DNA of 64,000 nucleotides from PHBD01 sp964578535. GTDB taxonomy: Bacteria; Desulfobacterota; Syntrophia; Syntrophales; PHBD01. How positions within the stretch are numbered: position 1 is the first letter of the stretch; each line of letters begins with the position of its first letter. A program made the translations under genes and the position numbers. Under the pieces are notes generated by a model. That model did not search any database and was not told where the DNA came from. It worked only from the letters and a program-made list of their open reading frames with translations. The stretch is taken from assembly GCA_964578535.1 (NCBI GenBank), contig CAZODI010000007.1:1-64000 (forward strand). The letters run 5' to 3'. This document shows, one piece after another, positions 26,501 through 34,444 of this stretch.

Positions 26501-28382
26501 TGGTCCAGATCACGTCGTCGCTGTTTTCGGCGAGGAGCCGGTACTTCTCTTCGCTTCGGCGCAGCGCCTCGGCGGCCTCCTGCTTTTCCGCCTCGGCCCG
26601 TCTCCGCTCGCTGATGTCCGTTGTCAGCATGACGATGCCGATGGGTGCACCCTTGGTATCGCGCAGGAACGTGATGGTGCTTTCCGTCGGGATGGTGGAC
26701 CCGTCCTTGCGAAAGGCCTCCAGTTCCAGGACTCGCACGTTATGGACGGAGAAATCCGTTGTCCGCTCCCTTGCCAGGTCCTCCTCGTAGGCTTTCATGG
26801 CAAATCCCATCGATTCCGGGGTGAGCCATTGATTCAGCGACAGCGCCACCGCCTCCTCCTGTGTATATCCCAACATTCGCCGGACCGCGGGACTCGCATA
26901 GGTGTTCTTTAGATTCATGTCCCAGATCGACAGGACGTGAGGGATGGTTTCGACGACCCGCCGGAGCTTTTCCTCGCTCTCGCGGAGGGCCTCCTCCGCC
27001 TGCTTGCGCTCGCTGATGTCCACAGCCAGTCCGTCGAACCGGATGATGCGGCCTTCCTCGTTCCGGACGGCCCGTGAATGCAGGGACAGCCAGACAGGGC
27101 TTCCGTCCTTGCGCCGATGCTGAACCTCATAGGCCGGGAGGAATCCCTCCCTCTCCATGATGGACATGATCTCTGCGCGGTCGGCGGGATTCATGAAGAT
27201 CTGTGTTGCAATGTCCGTGACGGTGCTGATCATCTCCTCGGCGGAGTCGTATCCGTAAATGCGGGCCAGGGCCGGATTCACCGAAAGGAAACGGCCCTCC
27301 GGCGTGGACTGGTAAATCCCCATCAGGGCATTCTGGAAGATGCCCCGGAATTTCTCCTCGCTCTCGCGCAGGGCTTCTTCCGCCTGTTTGCGCTCGCTGA
27401 TGTCGCGAATGATGTAGACCATGCCGTAGGGAGTACCGTCTTCGTGTTCGAGGACGCTTCCGTTCACCTCGTATAGAGACTTCCTGCCCCTTTCCAGGAT
27501 CAGGTGGTATTCCTTCGGCCCGAGGGGTCCCTCCATCATGAGGATCGTGTTCTGAATTGCCGTTTCGAGATCCTCGGTGGCGACGAAGGAGAGCATGTTC
27601 TGTCCGACAATCTCTTCTCTTTTATACCCGCTCACCTCGATGCCCTTCTCGTTGATGTAGAGAACCTCGCCCTGGGTGTTCGTGCGGATCACGACGTCGG
27701 GGATGGCCGCGATAAGCCGGGTCGAGAACTCCTCGCTTTCCCGGAGCGCCTGGTTCTGCTGCCAGATCTTCTTCGATTTCTCCCAGCTGTTGAACCGCAG
27801 CCGGTCCAGGAGAAAAATGAAGAACGCCACAACCACGATCGCGACCAGGAGGTCGTTCAGGTTGTAGCGCGACCGGACGGAGTCGAAATACATCCCCTTC
27901 GCGAAGCAGGTGCTGAAAAAAACCATCACCGATAAAGCGAGGATCGACCAGGCCGCCCGCCGGGGGATCGGGATGAGGGCCAGCAGCGTGGTAACGAGAA
28001 GATAGCCGCCGAGATAGGCCGGGTCGGCCTTGGACAGGCCGGTGATTGCCGCCGTTGCAATCTCGAGATAGCCGCTGATGATGATGATCAAAAGCAGGCT
28101 GTAGGGCTTGAATCGTTTGAAGCCTTGCAGGATCAGGACGGTCAGGCCCACCACCGAAAAGCCGATCCGGAGCGCAATGATAAGCGGCTCGTTCGGGTGG
28201 AGCTGCCGGTCGATGGGGATATAGGGGAGCAGGGCGAAGACTGCGATCAGGGAGACGATGAAGACAATCTTGCCGCACTGGTCGTTGAGTTCCTGAAAGA
28301 AGGTCTCCTTGTAGTCGGACGGACCGTTCCAGGAAACGAACGGGACGCGGATCCGCTCCCAGATGGATGGCTGGTCGTTCAA
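23565..28382 (-). CDS. Giant membrane hybrid histidine kinase with seven PAS domains
   Basis: 1605 residues from a TTG start at 28382, chosen because GGGGAGGGG sits just upstream and the residues before it (ending HTGRGK) look non-coding. About six membrane helices (30-225) form an integral sensor module; then seven PAS domains (about 265-1115), HisKA with ANMSHEIRTPMNAILGFAQ, ATPase (EDTGPGM, GGTGLGLALSRGF), a receiver (VLMDMTMPVMDGYE) and a degenerate C-terminal helical tail that resembles an Hpt region without a clear phospho-His motif. PAS 4 and PAS 6 are near-duplicates in protein and their linkers repeat at DNA level. Head of a three-gene operon with an HD-GYP regulator and another kinase. 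Confidence 0.9.
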   Translation of the reverse strand: MNDQPSIWERIRVPFVSWNGPSDYKETFFQELNDQCGKIVFIVSLIAVFALLPYIPIDRQLHPNEPLIIALRIGFSVVGLTVLILQGFKRFKPYSLLLIIIISGYLEIATAAITGLSKADPAYLGGYLLVTTLLALIPIPRRAAWSILALSVMVFFSTCFAKGMYFDSVRSRYNLNDLLVAIVVVAFFIFLLDRLRFNSWEKSKKIWQQNQALRESEEFSTRLIAAIPDVVIRTNTQGEVLYINEKGIEVSGYKREEIVGQNMLSFVATEDLETAIQNTILMMEGPLGPKEYHLILERGRKSLYEVNGSVLEHEDGTPYGMVYIIRDISERKQAEEALRESEEKFRGIFQNALMGIYQSTPEGRFLSVNPALARIYGYDSAEEMISTVTDIATQIFMNPADRAEIMSIMEREGFLPAYEVQHRRKDGSPVWLSLHSRAVRNEEGRIIRFDGLAVDISERKQAEEALRESEEKLRRVVETIPHVLSIWDMNLKNTYASPAVRRMLGYTQEEAVALSLNQWLTPESMGFAMKAYEEDLARERTTDFSVHNVRVLELEAFRKDGSTIPTESTITFLRDTKGAPIGIVMLTTDISERRRAEAEKQEAAEALRRSEEKYRLLAENSDDVIWTTDTAMRFTYVSPSIRKLRGITVEEALAETVEQAMTPDSLNTVLFAYNRFLPDIEQGKNPTARIEIEQYRKDGSTVWVEASMMTMRDDEGRLIGYLGVSRDISERRRAEAEKQEAAEALRRSEENYKFLVENTSDIIWVFDLKAMSYAFCSNSVERTLGYTAEETVGMKLENVFTPETAEAVTAGFRRIVAGKEPLDRIVMEAEHIAKNGDRLWMEISAVVKRDERGRPVAFNGVTRDISERKRAEAEREAAAEALRRSEEKYRLLTENSGDVIYTTDTNLRMTYISPAIQKLRGVTPEEAMGQPFADAMTPESLNVLFEDYLRVLPEIEKGGNPTSHLELEQYKKDGSTFWVDVTLSPMRDDAGRLTGIVGVSRDISERKRMEAELKEAEEKYRTILETMDSGYYEVDLKGSMLFCNPALRKFLGYGEGELTGLPFSAYMDDEETKRVYKIFHEVYVSGKPSGDFYWRLTRKDGTSVYSAVSAYPVRNGQDKIVGFRGTVRDITILKEAKDAADAASRSKSAFLANMSHEIRTPMNAILGFAQLMERDPDLSPQSREHLDVINRSGEHLLALINDILEMSKIEAGRATFTPNTFDLHAFLRDIERMFRIRTDAKKLTFLLEEVGPVPRWAVTDEGKLRQVLINLLGNAVKFTEEGGIALRVAARAEKGDKVDLRFEVEDTGPGMTEEEKGILFQAFEQTRTGVKSGGTGLGLALSRGFVQVMGGSITVTSTVGKGTTFRFEIPVREGTEEQAKPKEAKRRVLRLKPGQGEIRVLVADDRDTNRQLLTRLLGTVGFTTREAVNGEEALQSIREWKPRVVLMDMTMPVMDGYEATRVIKATPELKGTAVIAVTASAFEEDRQRIFAAGADGYLSKPFKEEDLFETIRLLTGVEFLYDETESPERTPDGAEDAARMHRTVAALAPELISQMRDAVESADMDLLNELVGRLAAEHPDFTRWVRQMAARYEYEALIELFSHGA
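26140..26204 (-). repeat. 65-base exact direct repeat in PAS linker, copy A
   Basis: Identical to 26554-26618. Codes the linker RRRAEAEKQEAAEALRRSE. The copies are 414 bases (138 codons) apart, so recombination between them would delete or add one PAS module in frame. Confidence 0.9.
26554..26618 (-). repeat. 65-base exact direct repeat in PAS linker, copy B
   Basis: Second copy of the linker repeat at 26140-26204. Confidence 0.9.
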
Positions 28383-28564
28383 TTTTCCCCTCCCCGTATG
28401 GTGTACAAAACATGGCGAATGTAAACGGATATCGCCGGCTATGCAACGGGAAAATGGGAAGCGGAACCGCGACCTGCAGGATGGCCCAGACCTCCGGTTT
28501 CCCCGATACGGCGACGGGCGCCGCCGGATCGTATGCTTTTTCTCCCGGAAAGGCCACAGGCCGG

Positions 28565-28592
28565 TTGCAAAACCGAAATATCTCTCTATAAT
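28565..28592 (+). promoter_or_regulatory. Putative sigma70 promoter of the SEC-C protein gene
   Basis: TTGCAA (28565-28570), 16-base spacer, TATAAT (28587-28592). Expected start near 28599, about 50 bases before the ATG at 28651. Confidence 0.65.
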
Positions 28593-28650
28593 GCCCCCTG
28601 CGGGCTCCCCGTGGGGATACGAATTTTTGCGCGATTCCGAAAGGTTGGAA

Positions 28651-29859
28651 ATGGCGTACAAAGACATGGACGATGGCCGGCTGGCCATGCAGATCTTCTC
28701 CGGAGAAGACCGGCTGGGGGTCGATTTCCTGAACGAAGTGAAGCGGAGGAAGGAAGCGATGCTTCCGCTCCTGTGCGAGGTTCTTTTCCACGAGGAGAAC
28801 TACAACTGGGAGGACGGCCGGGGATGGGGCGTGATCCACGCCGTTCATCTCCTGGGCATCCTGGCGGACCTGCGGTCCGTCGACGCCCTCCTGGAGGCCT
28901 CCGGATTTGCGGCGGACCGTCAGATCGACTGGATCGCCGAGGCCCTGCCCGAGTGTTATGCCCGCCTCGGTCCGGCGGCCATCGGGCGCCTGAGGGATCA
29001 TATCCGGGCCAATGTGGTTCATGGCGAGCCTTACGTGGTCAACGAGATCCTGGGGCTGTGGAACATCTGGCACGACCGCATCGACTTCCGGGAGGGAATC
29101 GAGGCGTTTCTTCTGGAGCTCCTCATGGAGACCGCCGGGGACTATATCGTCCGGACGAACCTGATGGCCGATTTCGCCCAGGCCGGGCGGCGCGACCTGA
29201 AGACCCTGTTCCGGCACTACTACGAGCGGGGTGAGGCGGACCTGGAGACGGTCACCTGGGAAGACCTGGAGTCGTTTTTCGAGGACAGGCCCAACCCGCC
29301 GGCCTCCCGGAGGAGCCTGGAGGACTTTTACGATTCCGACGCCATCCGGGAGCGGGAGCGGCACTGGGCGGTCCATGAGGCCATGTTCCGCCAGCGGGAC
29401 TGGGAGGACTGGCTCCTGGAGAACATGGACCGGATCGGCCTGAAGGAACCCTGCCCCTGCGGGTCCGGCGGCCTCTTCGAGCAGTGTCACCTTCCCTGGG
29501 CGGAGCGGGAGCGGGACCGGCTCCTGCAGGAGGACGACCTGGCCCAGACGCGCCGGCAGGCCCGGAACTTCGTCAGCCAGGAGAGGGCGGAGGAGACGGC
29601 GCTGCGCCGGTTTCTGGCGGACCGGGGACAGGCGGACCTGTTTCCCCTCATCAAGCGAAGGGCCCTGGAGATCGCCCGGGCGACCACCAGCAAGTCCCGC
29701 AGCCGGAGCTTTACAGCCGCCTTCCAGACGTTCTTCGGCCAGGTGGAGTTCCGGTCGAAGGACGAGTTCAATGAATTCATGGAGCACCTGACCGCCTACT
29801 ACAACGCCCTGACGGCCCAGTACGAGGAGCATCCGGGCGGCGGGCGGCGCCTGCACTGA
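28651..29859 (+). CDS. SEC-C metal-binding protein with helical-repeat N-terminus
   Basis: 402 residues. A SEC-C zinc motif CPCGSGGLFEQCHL lies near 268-281, as at the C-terminus of SecA and in many proteins of unknown role. The first 200 residues are helical and HEAT-like (for example WGVIHAVHLLGILADLRSVDALLEA) and the last 120 are charged helices. No signal peptide. ATG 28651 was chosen because a good promoter ends 58 bases before it; upstream in-frame codons read as non-coding. Divergent from the giant kinase. Function unknown; a role in protein quality control is only suggested by the SEC-C motif. Confidence 0.75.
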   Translation: MAYKDMDDGRLAMQIFSGEDRLGVDFLNEVKRRKEAMLPLLCEVLFHEENYNWEDGRGWGVIHAVHLLGILADLRSVDALLEASGFAADRQIDWIAEALPECYARLGPAAIGRLRDHIRANVVHGEPYVVNEILGLWNIWHDRIDFREGIEAFLLELLMETAGDYIVRTNLMADFAQAGRRDLKTLFRHYYERGEADLETVTWEDLESFFEDRPNPPASRRSLEDFYDSDAIRERERHWAVHEAMFRQRDWEDWLLENMDRIGLKEPCPCGSGGLFEQCHLPWAERERDRLLQEDDLAQTRRQARNFVSQERAEETALRRFLADRGQADLFPLIKRRALEIARATTSKSRSRSFTAAFQTFFGQVEFRSKDEFNEFMEHLTAYYNALTAQYEEHPGGGRRLH

Positions 29860-30036
29860 CCTCCGACTCGCCGTGGATGGACATGGAGAAAACGCACGGA
29901 CCTGCCGTCGCGCCGCGCACCGTCTGTTGCCGGCATTGGAAGAACCTGGTTTGACGCGGGAAGCGCAGGACGTCGTGAAGTCGATGCCCCCGGGAAGCCG
30001 GGGATTCAGATCCGACCGAGGAGAAAGGAGACAGCC

Positions 30037-30483
30037 ATGAAGAGCAGCAAAGCGGTACGAAGGAGTCGGGGAAATGCATTCTGGACGGTGTTCGCCGCTC
30101 TGGTCCTGGCGGCCCTTGTGCTGGCCGTGCCGGCCCAGGCGCTGCCCGGGGGAAGCTACAGCAAGACCTGCAAGGACTGCACGGACGACGGCCAGGAGCT
30201 TGTCTGCCAGTGCAGCTATAAGGGGAACTATTCCGGCACCTCGATCTACTACGGCATGTGCGAATCCGGCAGCGTGACCAACACCCGCAGCAAGCTGACC
30301 TGCACCGCCAGGGGGAGTTTCCGCAGGTCGTGCAAGGACATCTCCTGGAACGCATCGCGCCTGCAGGCCGTCTGCAAGACCAAGAAGGGCAAGTGGAGCG
30401 GCACGGTCCTGAGCAGCTGGTCGTCCTGCGACGGAGACATAGCCAATTGCGACGGCGCCCTGACCTGCGGCGCATGCCCGTAA
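30037..30483 (+). CDS. Secreted cyanovirin-N-like (CVNH) lectin, Cys-rich
   Basis: 148 residues. Signal peptide of about 36 residues (basic start, hydrophobic FAALVLAALVLAVPAQA, cleavage after AQA). The mature part has two homologous halves, one from GSYSKTCKDC and one from GSFRRSCKDIS; the second runs through AVCKTKKGKW to DGDIANCDGALTC, which closely follows the cyanovirin-N pattern AECKTRAQ...HIANIDGTL. CVNH domains bind high-mannose glycans. Twelve mature cysteines, against four in cyanovirin-N, imply extra disulfides suited to an extracellular protein. Start ATG 30037 follows AGGAGAAAGGAG. Stands alone between the SEC-C and ubiE genes. Confidence 0.75.
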   Translation: MKSSKAVRRSRGNAFWTVFAALVLAALVLAVPAQALPGGSYSKTCKDCTDDGQELVCQCSYKGNYSGTSIYYGMCESGSVTNTRSKLTCTARGSFRRSCKDISWNASRLQAVCKTKKGKWSGTVLSSWSSCDGDIANCDGALTCGACP

Positions 30484-30681
30484 GCCATCTGTCAGCGCCG
30501 GTGCCTTGGCCGGCACCCGAACATCCATGACCCACTTGTTTTTGCCTGAATGGAAATGCCCGGCTGCCGGGATGGGGAGCGGAACCCTTCCCGGTAAAGT
30601 TATGACGGTGTTCGCCGCGCACTCCAGGCACGTTGGATCCTCCAGACCGACGGTGCGAGCGGTGTTCGTCCGGGAGGCCTT

Positions 30682-31413
30682 ATGAAACAGGACGTTCCAA
30701 TTCTCGCCGCCCCGGATCCGGAGCGGGTTTCCCGGGTTCGGGAGATGTTCGGGGACATCGAGGGCCGCTACGATTTTCTGAACCGCCTGCTGAGCCTGCG
30801 CCGCGACGTGGCCTGGCGGCGCTTCACCGTCCGCCGGATGCGCTTTCCCCGGACCCGGCGCTTCCTCGACGTGGCCACCGGGACGGCCGACCTGGCCGTC
30901 GAGGCGGTGCGGCACCATCAAGAGATTCAGGCGACAGGTCTGGATTTCGTCCCCGGGATGATCGAGGGTGCCCTGCACAAGGTCGGCGAGGACGTGCGAA
31001 TCCGGCTGCTCCTGGGAGACGCCCTGAACCTGCCCTTTGCCGCGGATTCTTTTGACGTCGCCGCCGTGGCCTTCGGGATCCGGAACATGCCCGACCGGCT
31101 CGGGGCTCTCCGGGAAATGGCCCGGGTGGTCGTCCCTGGCGGACAGGTCATGGTTCTGGAGATGCACCTGCCGGAGATCCCCGTGGTCCGTCCCTGCTAC
31201 CGGTTCTATCTCTGCCGGATCCTGCCCCGCCTCGCCGGCGCCCTGTCGGGCAACCGGGAGGCCTACCAGTATCTCTCCGAGTCCATCGTGGCCTTTCCCC
31301 CGCCGCGCATCTTTTCTAACATGATGCGGAGCGCCGGGCTGGAGGCGGTGGAATGCCACTCCCTGACCCTCGGCGTGACCTGCCTGCACGTCGGCCGAAA
31401 GCCGGAGCGATAA
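30682..31413 (+). CDS. ubiE: UbiE/MenG demethylquinone methyltransferase
   Basis: 243 residues. SAM-dependent C-methyltransferase of the UbiE/COQ5 family; in an anaerobe the expected reaction is demethylmenaquinone to menaquinone. The N-terminal MFGDIEGRYDFLNRLLSLRRD, motif I FLDVATGTADLA (about 62), the DALNLPFAADSFDVAAVAFG block and GNREAYQYLSESI are all present. It is alone, with no other quinone genes nearby. A class I methyltransferase with another quinone substrate is possible. Confidence 0.9.
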   Translation: MKQDVPILAAPDPERVSRVREMFGDIEGRYDFLNRLLSLRRDVAWRRFTVRRMRFPRTRRFLDVATGTADLAVEAVRHHQEIQATGLDFVPGMIEGALHKVGEDVRIRLLLGDALNLPFAADSFDVAAVAFGIRNMPDRLGALREMARVVVPGGQVMVLEMHLPEIPVVRPCYRFYLCRILPRLAGALSGNREAYQYLSESIVAFPPPRIFSNMMRSAGLEAVECHSLTLGVTCLHVGRKPER

Positions 31414-31472
31414 GCGAATATTCCGGATCCGCCGGACGGATCGGAGGGAATGGTCTTATTTGTTTTATTGAT

Positions 31473-31499
31473 TTGACATATAGCGAATCATCATATATC
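31473..31499 (+). promoter_or_regulatory. Putative sigma70 promoter of the selenium-metabolism genes
   Basis: Consensus -35 TTGACA (31473-31478), 15-base spacer, -10 TATATC (31494-31499) in an AT-rich patch; leaves a 5' leader of about 160 bases before yedF. Confidence 0.45.
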
Positions 31500-31668
31500 C
31501 CGCCATATCTGACCGGCTGAAACAGCAATACCAAGAAGATCAGACGGATTCCCGGCCTGTTCCTCCGTGGGTCGGGAAAAAAGCATGTTCTCTGCCGGAC
31601 GGAATTCGTTGTCAGCGGGAGGCACGCGGCCGGAAGGAGTGAGCCGGGCGGTGCAGGAAGGAGACAGC

Positions 31669-32274
31669 ATGCGCGAAATAGTCGACGCCAGGGGCCTGGC
31701 GTGCCCCCAGCCGGTGATCCTGGCCGGGAAGGCCCTGGAAAAGAATGAGCGGATTGCCGTGATCGTGGACAATCCCATGGCGGTGGAGAACATCCGCCGC
31801 CTCGGAGCGAAAATGGGCTGCGAGATGGTCGTGGAGGAAAAGGGCGGGGGGATCGTCCACATCCACCTGACCCGGGGAGCATCGCCACCGGCCGCACGGG
31901 AGGACCTGGAGGCTCTGGCCGTCTGCACGCCATCGGGTGGAGGACCGTATGTCGTGGCCCTGCCGGAAAATCGGATGGGACGGGGGAACGATGCCCTGGG
32001 GGAGATCCTGATCAAGGCCTTCGTCCATACCCTGACCCAGATTGATCCCCTTCCGGAGAAGGTCATCTGCTACAACACGGGGGTGCTGCTGGCCCTCGAC
32101 GACTCCCCGGCTCTCGATGACCTGCGGCGGCTAAGGGATGCGGGCGTGGAGGTCCTCGTGTGCGGAACGTGCCTCAACTTTTTCGATGTCAAGGACCGCC
32201 TGGCCGTCGGCTCGGTGTCCAACATGTACGAGATCGCCGGATCCATGGCGGCGGCCCGGGTGGTCTCGCCATGA
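31669..32274 (+). CDS. yedF: YedF-type sulfurtransferase-like selenium metabolism protein
   Basis: 201 residues. N-terminal SirA/TusA fold with the CPxP motif (RGLACPQPVI, Cys about 11) joined to a C-terminal DsrE-like part with conserved cysteines (VLVCGTCLNFF, about 159-169). The family is found in selenium-using bacteria, where it is thought to handle Se/S transfer. Start ATG 31669 follows GGAAGGAG. Its stop overlaps the next start by four bases (ATGA), and a selenium-associated LysR gene follows, an arrangement seen in many selenoprotein-producing anaerobes. Confidence 0.88.
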   Translation: MREIVDARGLACPQPVILAGKALEKNERIAVIVDNPMAVENIRRLGAKMGCEMVVEEKGGGIVHIHLTRGASPPAAREDLEALAVCTPSGGGPYVVALPENRMGRGNDALGEILIKAFVHTLTQIDPLPEKVICYNTGVLLALDDSPALDDLRRLRDAGVEVLVCGTCLNFFDVKDRLAVGSVSNMYEIAGSMAAARVVSP

Positions 32275-32501
32275 CGGAGCACGTCGAGACCTGGTGGGTG
32301 GTCCTCTTCGACTCCGTCCACCATGCCGTCCAGGCGGAGAAGATCCTGAAGGAGGAGGGGGTGCCCTACAAGCTCGTCCCGGTCCCCCGGCACATCAGTT
32401 CGGACTGCGGCGTCTGCATCCGCATTTCCGCCGGGGACCGGTCCCGTGTCGCCGAAATCCTGGACCGTCGCGGCACGTATCGTGAAATTCGCCCACTCTG
32501 A
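32271..32501 (+). CDS. DUF3343 putative Se/S carrier protein
   Basis: 76 residues, small alpha/beta protein with the family pattern WVVLFDSVHHAVQAEKIL and the Cys pair in SSDCGVCIRI (about 44-50). DUF3343 proteins co-occur with yedF and selenium genes and are proposed carriers of selenium or sulfur. Overlaps yedF by ATGA, so the two are translationally coupled. Confidence 0.85.
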   Translation: MTEHVETWWVVLFDSVHHAVQAEKILKEEGVPYKLVPVPRHISSDCGVCIRISAGDRSRVAEILDRRGTYREIRPL

Positions 32502-32519
32502 CAGCGGGGAGACAGGATC

Positions 32520-33491
32520 ATGACCAACAGGCAGGACTTCTCGCGCAGCATCACGTTCCAGCATCTGGAGGCCCTGACGGCCCTGGCGGATACGGGGAGC
32601 TTCTCCCGGGCGGCCCGGCGGCTCCACCTCTCCCAGCCGTCCCTGACGCGGCACATCCAGAACCTGGAAGAGCTGGTCGGCACACCGCTTTTGGTAAGAC
32701 AGCGGGAAGGGGGTATTCTCACCGCGGAAGGCCGCCAACTGTGCGATTTCGCCCGGCAGATTCTCCGTCTCCGTGAGGAGGCCTGGGACCGGATCGCCGA
32801 CAGCCGCGGCTCGGGAAAGGGCCGCATCCAGATCGCCGCGAGCACGATTCCGGCCACGTATATCCTGCCGGGGGTGATCTCCGCCTGGCATCGCCTCCAT
32901 CCGGGCATCACGATCAGCGTCCGGACCCACGACAGTGACGAGACCCTGCAGGCGGTGCTTCACGATCAGGCGGAGATAGGGCTGATCGGAAAGAAGACGG
33001 TCCACCGCGGCGTCGTCTCGTTTCCCCTGTGGAGCGACCGCATTGTCCTCGTGGTGCCTCCGGACCATCCCTGGGCCGGGGAAAAGGAGCTTCCCCCGGC
33101 ACGGCTGGCGGAATCCTCCTTTATCGCAAGGGAGCGGGGCTCGGCGACCCGGGCGACCCTGGAGGCCTATCTCCGGGCGGAGACCGGCCTGGATTCCTCC
33201 TCGATCCGTGTCCTGTGCGAGGTGGGGAGCTCCGAGGCGGTCAAGGAGGCCGTCCTGGCGGGGGCGGGGCCGGCGTTCCTGTCCATTCATGCCGTCAGGA
33301 GGGAAGTGAAGGCGGGAAGCTTGAGCATCGTTCCGGTGGACGGCTGGAACATCGAGCGCTCCTTTTTCCTGATTCACAAGAAGAGCTTCCGGTTCAAGCC
33401 CCACCACAGCCTGTTCATGGAGTACCTGAAGGCGTATCGGACGGAGGGCGCCCCGGGTCAGACGCAGAGCTCCACGACGTCGCCGTCCTGA
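32520..33491 (+). CDS. Selenium metabolism-associated LysR-family regulator
   Basis: 323 residues. N-terminal winged HTH (FQHLEALTALADTGSFSRAARRLHLSQPSLTRHI, about 13-47, given as two adjoining pieces FQHLEALTALADTGSFS and RAARRLHLSQPSLTRHI) and a periplasmic-binding-protein-like effector domain from about 95. It follows DUF3343 by 18 bases behind GGGGAG, in the same order as in other selenium loci, so it likely regulates selenium or selenoprotein genes. Its last 34 bases overlap the convergent GTPase gene, with no terminator between them. Confidence 0.88.
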   Translation: MTNRQDFSRSITFQHLEALTALADTGSFSRAARRLHLSQPSLTRHIQNLEELVGTPLLVRQREGGILTAEGRQLCDFARQILRLREEAWDRIADSRGSGKGRIQIAASTIPATYILPGVISAWHRLHPGITISVRTHDSDETLQAVLHDQAEIGLIGKKTVHRGVVSFPLWSDRIVLVVPPDHPWAGEKELPPARLAESSFIARERGSATRATLEAYLRAETGLDSSSIRVLCEVGSSEAVKEAVLAGAGPAFLSIHAVRREVKAGSLSIVPVDGWNIERSFFLIHKKSFRFKPHHSLFMEYLKAYRTEGAPGQTQSSTTSPS

Positions 33492-34444
33492 AGGACGTAG
33501 TCCCGCTGGACCATCTGGCCGTCCCGGACGGACCGCCCCCAGATCCGGGCATACCGGAGCTTTGCCACGAAGTCCTTGTGGATCATCTCCGCCATCTCCT
33601 CAACGGTGCAGCCCTCGGGGATCACGAAGGGGGCCGTCATGTCCGGCTCCTTCCCCGGCCGCCGGGTATAGACCCTGACCACGCCGGACATCCCGTAGAG
33701 CCTCTCCAGGAAGGCCATCAGGTTCCGTCCCGTCTTCGACGAGATCCCCATGGCGGGGCTCTTCACCTCCGACAGCTCCAGGAACGTTTCATAATCCGCC
33801 TCGTGCTCCGGACGGTCCGTCTTATTGACCGCCACGAGCATCTTCTTGACGAAGGGGATTCTCTTCAGGTCCGGCGGGAGCGGGCGGCCTTCCGGGAAGA
33901 CGCGGAACCCCGTGAGGACGGCGAGGGTCTCCTCCAACTGGGTCAGCGGGTCCGCCTGGAGATCCAGGAGGACGACGACGATGTCGCACCGGCGGAGCAG
34001 GTCCCCCAGCTCCGGGTCGGTGTATTCGGCGGTGACCGGCGGCGTGTCGATGAGCTGGATCTGGACGTTTTCGTAGGGAGCCATGCCCGGTGTGGGCCGG
34101 TGGGTCGTATGGGGGAAGTCGCCCACCTCCGCCGTCGCCTTGGTCAGCCGGTTGAGGAGGGAGGACTTGCCGGTGTTGGGCATCCCCGTCAAGACGACCT
34201 GGGCGATCCCCTCGCGCTCGATGCTGTAGGGGGTCTTTGCCTTCGCTCCCCCGGATTTCTTCTGCCCCTGCTCCTTCAGCTTGGAGATCCGCTCCCGGAG
34301 CATCGCCTTGAGCTTGTCGGTGCCCTTGTGCTTGGGCATGATGGCGAGCATCTCCTCCAGGGCCTCGATCTTGGCCGCGGGGGTCCGGGCTTCCCGGAAG
34401 CGCTGTTCTGCCTCGAAATAGTGGGGCGGTAAGTTGGCCGGCAT
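33458..34444 (-). CDS. TGS-domain GTPase (DRG/Obg-related)
   Basis: 328 residues. G domain with P-loop GMPNTGKSSLLNRLT (about 85-99), switch II DTPPVTAEY (G3 is DTPP rather than DxxG), G4 NKTD and a SSKTGRN G5 region; the C-terminus is a TGS domain (about 265-328, ending DGDVVELCV). An N-terminal helical part of about 70 residues resembles archaeal/eukaryotic DRG proteins more than Obg, and no Obg glycine-rich domain is present. Likely ribosome or RNA linked by family, but the cellular role is not defined. ATG 34444 used. Confidence 0.85.
   Translation of the reverse strand: MPANLPPHYFEAEQRFREARTPAAKIEALEEMLAIMPKHKGTDKLKAMLRERISKLKEQGQKKSGGAKAKTPYSIEREGIAQVVLTGMPNTGKSSLLNRLTKATAEVGDFPHTTHRPTPGMAPYENVQIQLIDTPPVTAEYTDPELGDLLRRCDIVVVLLDLQADPLTQLEETLAVLTGFRVFPEGRPLPPDLKRIPFVKKMLVAVNKTDRPEHEADYETFLELSEVKSPAMGISSKTGRNLMAFLERLYGMSGVVRVYTRRPGKEPDMTAPFVIPEGCTVEEMAEMIHKDFVAKLRYARIWGRSVRDGQMVQRDYVLQDGDVVELCV

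Noticed and set aside
28383..28688. N-terminal extension of the giant kinase to 28688
   Set aside because: Composition is non-coding-like, it covers the promoter of the divergent gene, and a TTG with strong ribosome site at 28382 fits the first membrane module.
27622..31389. Minus-strand open frame of 1255 codons
   Set aside because: Overlaps the SEC-C, lectin and ubiE genes and part of the giant kinase in another frame; no domain seen.
31669..33491. Selenoprotein with in-frame UGA in the selenium locus
   Set aside because: All three genes read through without internal stop and end in normal positions; no UGA/SECIS context was found.
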